Assembly (NCBI GenBank): GCA_020851855.1
Contig: JADZBY010000476.1
Span: forward strand, 1 to 7,379
Source of the DNA: Anaerolineae bacterium
GTDB lineage: Bacteria > Chloroflexota > Anaerolineae > Aggregatilineales > UBA2796
Length of the DNA stretch: 7,379 nt
Direction of reading: 5' to 3'
Shown here: positions 6,338 through 7,379 of the stretch, in pieces
How the letters are laid out: each line of letters starts with the position of its first letter
How positions within the stretch are numbered: the stretch's first letter is position 1
Notes under the pieces: model-generated
What the model was told of the DNA's origin: nothing
The model's input: the letters and a program-made list of their open reading frames with translations, nothing else
The model's database searches: none
Position numbers and translations under genes: made by a program

Positions 6338-6498
6338 GCGTGGACGATGCGCGAGACTGGTAAGGTGATGGGCAGGTAGCCCGGCATCGTCAGGTAAAAC
6401 GGCAGAACGCGAAATCCGAGCGCATGGGCCAGCGTCGCAGCACAGCCGGCCAAACGCTGCTTTGAAACGCACGTCGCACCACATCACGGAGAGCGATC
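6338..6498 (+). other. Intergenic region with a nested inverted repeat
   Basis: No gene is accepted in these 161 bases. Six bases past the upstream stop, GACGATGC (6343-6350) pairs perfectly with GCATCGTC (6384-6391). Inside it, GGGC (6370-6373) and GCCC (6379-6382) form a second small stem. No T tract follows (the sequence continues AGGTAAAACGG), so a classic intrinsic terminator is not supported; a Rho-dependent end or an mRNA-stabilising structure is possible. No convincing promoter for the next gene was found. Confidence 0.4.
6488..6493 (+). promoter_or_regulatory. Strong ribosome-binding site that fixes a TTG start
   Basis: GGAGAG lies 5 nt before the TTG at 6499, an ideal Shine-Dalgarno spacing. 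The first in-frame ATG is about 68 codons into the protein, after the ordered N-terminal helix and the Pro-rich linker. The TTG is therefore the probable start. Confidence 0.6.
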
Positions 6499-7365
6499 TT
6501 GAGCACACGAGCCGACGATCCCCGCCTGTTGCTCAGGCAGCTCCTGCGCAAGGCAGAAGAGCTTGGCCTGGTTGACCATCCTGACGGGTCCGGCGCGCCG
6601 CCGCCCACGCCTGTGGAGCCGCCGCGCCGCCCGCCAGAGGAAACCTCGCCCATCCGCCCGCCTGCGCCCGAAGTGGACGACATCACCGAGCACGCCGCTC
6701 CCATGCCGCCGCTCATCCAGCCGGATGTGGTCGAGATTCCGCAGCAGATTGTCGGCGTTGAAGAGCGATTGCAGGCCGAAACAGCGCTGGAGACGCTGCG
6801 AAAGAAAACGGCGCTCGCCGCCGCGGAATTTGCCGAGGGCAAGCTCAACCGGGCGCAGTTCATCGCGTTGTACGTGCACTACCACGAGAAGCGGCAGATC
6901 ATCGAGCGCCTTCTGGAGCGCGATCCGGATACCCAGGCGTGGCAGTCCGTCGCGGAATCGGGCAATACGGGCTTTCTGCGCGCCCATTTTGAGGCGCGCG
7001 TGCTGTCCTACGCGCTTTATAACCAGGACCCGTTGCACTACGGGGAGATTGTTAGCAGCCAGGGCCAGCCGCTTTTGCCCGAAGAGATGGTGACGAAGAT
7101 TCAGGTGGCCATCACGATGGTCATGCGCAACCACCGCGAGCCGAAAGCCCAGCGTAAGTCGCTCGACGACGGGCGCTGCGCGATTTTCGTGCCCGGTGAG
7201 CAGACCACGACCATCGTTGTCTTCTCGCTGGAACCGTCTGCCCGGCAGATCGCCGCCGTGCAGGACCTGCACCGCGACTTCGAGCGGGCGAACCGCCGCG
7301 CGCTGCAACGCGGCATCCGCCAGCCGGAGCAGCTTGTGTTCCCGCACCGGGCCTTGTTCGACTGA
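6499..7365 (+). CDS. Hypothetical multidomain protein: helical N-terminus, Pro-rich linker, possible roadblock/longin-like C-terminal domain
   Basis: Soluble 288-aa protein; no named family recognised. Residues about 7-25 form an amphipathic helix (PRLLLRQLLRKAEELGLV). Residues about 30-75 are a Pro/Glu-rich, probably disordered linker. Residues about 84-145 are charged and helical, with a SHOCT-like LRKKTALAAAEFAEGKLNRA stretch that may self-associate. The C-terminal part (about 160-270) is predicted as strand (ARVLSYALYN), strand (HYGEIVSS), helix (PEEMVTKIQVAITMVMRN), strand (GRCAIFVPGE), strand (TTTIVVFSLE) and helix (QIAAVQDLHRDFERANRRAL). That order resembles roadblock/LC7 or longin domains, which commonly bind small GTPases. 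A small-GTPase gene on the same strand two genes upstream makes that reading attractive, but it is inference. The start is TTG with GGAGAG 5 nt upstream. It follows the STAS-like gene after a 161-nt gap. Confidence 0.82.
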   Translation: MSTRADDPRLLLRQLLRKAEELGLVDHPDGSGAPPPTPVEPPRRPPEETSPIRPPAPEVDDITEHAAPMPPLIQPDVVEIPQQIVGVEERLQAETALETLRKKTALAAAEFAEGKLNRAQFIALYVHYHEKRQIIERLLERDPDTQAWQSVAESGNTGFLRAHFEARVLSYALYNQDPLHYGEIVSSQGQPLLPEEMVTKIQVAITMVMRNHREPKAQRKSLDDGRCAIFVPGEQTTTIVVFSLEPSARQIAAVQDLHRDFERANRRALQRGIRQPEQLVFPHRALFD

Positions 7366-7375
7366 CGGGCGTCAG
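7362..7375 (+). terminator. Short hairpin overlapping the last stop codon; possible transcription end
   Basis: CTGAC (7362-7366) and GTCAG (7371-7375) flank GGGC, giving a compact stem-loop that includes the TGA stop. The window ends four bases later, so it is not visible whether a T tract follows. Confidence 0.25.
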
Positions 7376-7379
7376 ACCA

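Noticed and set aside
6268..6453. Minus-strand frame whose middle (GFRVLPFYLTMPGYLP) looks like a membrane or enzyme fragment, partly in the 6338-6498 gap
   Set aside because: It starts at a TTG with no ribosome site and its tail runs antisense into the STAS-like gene. The fragment is too short to assign. It could be a decayed remnant, but nothing else supports that; a protein search of residues 10-45 would settle it.
5855..6508. 217-codon minus-strand frame across the STAS-like gene and the following gap
   Set aside because: It covers the reverse strand of an ordered alpha/beta protein and is Arg/His/Gln-rich, with no family resemblance or ribosome-binding site.
6484..7347. 287-codon minus-strand frame antisense to the last gene
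   Set aside because: The plus-strand frame has a strong GGAGAG site and ordered secondary structure. The antisense product is a low-complexity Arg/Leu/His shadow.

Overview
This is GC-rich bacterial DNA with seven protein genes and no RNA gene, CRISPR array or recognisable transposon. No gene fixes the taxon. A secreted protein with an SH3-like domain, a Pro/Thr linker and a beta-propeller, a Rab-like bacterial small GTPase, and CCCTCTC/GAGAGGG-type intergenic hairpin repeats together suggest Chloroflexota (Anaerolineae-like). That assignment is an inference.

The window has two divergent blocks that meet in the intergenic region 4960-5164. The left block (121-4959) is on the minus strand. 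In transcription order it holds a low-molecular-weight protein-tyrosine-phosphatase (LMW-PTP), a fructosamine/ketosamine-3-kinase family protein 44 nt downstream, a secreted SH3-like plus beta-propeller protein with its own candidate promoter, and, 30 nt further on, a polytopic GT-C-type glycosyltransferase. The phosphatase and kinase form a plausible sugar-adduct repair (deglycation) pair. The last two genes look like an envelope pair of unknown substrate. The extreme left edge (1-90) carries imperfect hairpin-forming repeats.

The right block (5165-7365) is on the plus strand. It holds a Rab/Ras-like small GTPase with non-consensus residues at all three positions that normally support GTP hydrolysis, a 143-aa protein with a predicted STAS-like alpha/beta pattern, and a 288-aa protein. 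The last has a helical N-terminus, a proline-rich linker, a helical segment and a C-terminal region whose predicted strand/helix order resembles the roadblock/longin (profilin-like) fold. The genes are about 150-160 nt apart, so they are co-directional rather than a tight operon, and each may have its own signals. A small GTPase next to a possible roadblock/longin-like partner recalls MglA/MglB-type modules. This block is the best candidate for an undescribed system, but a functional link is only inferred from proximity and fold guesses.

The many long reading frames antisense to these genes are what GC-rich coding DNA normally produces, and none was accepted as a gene.
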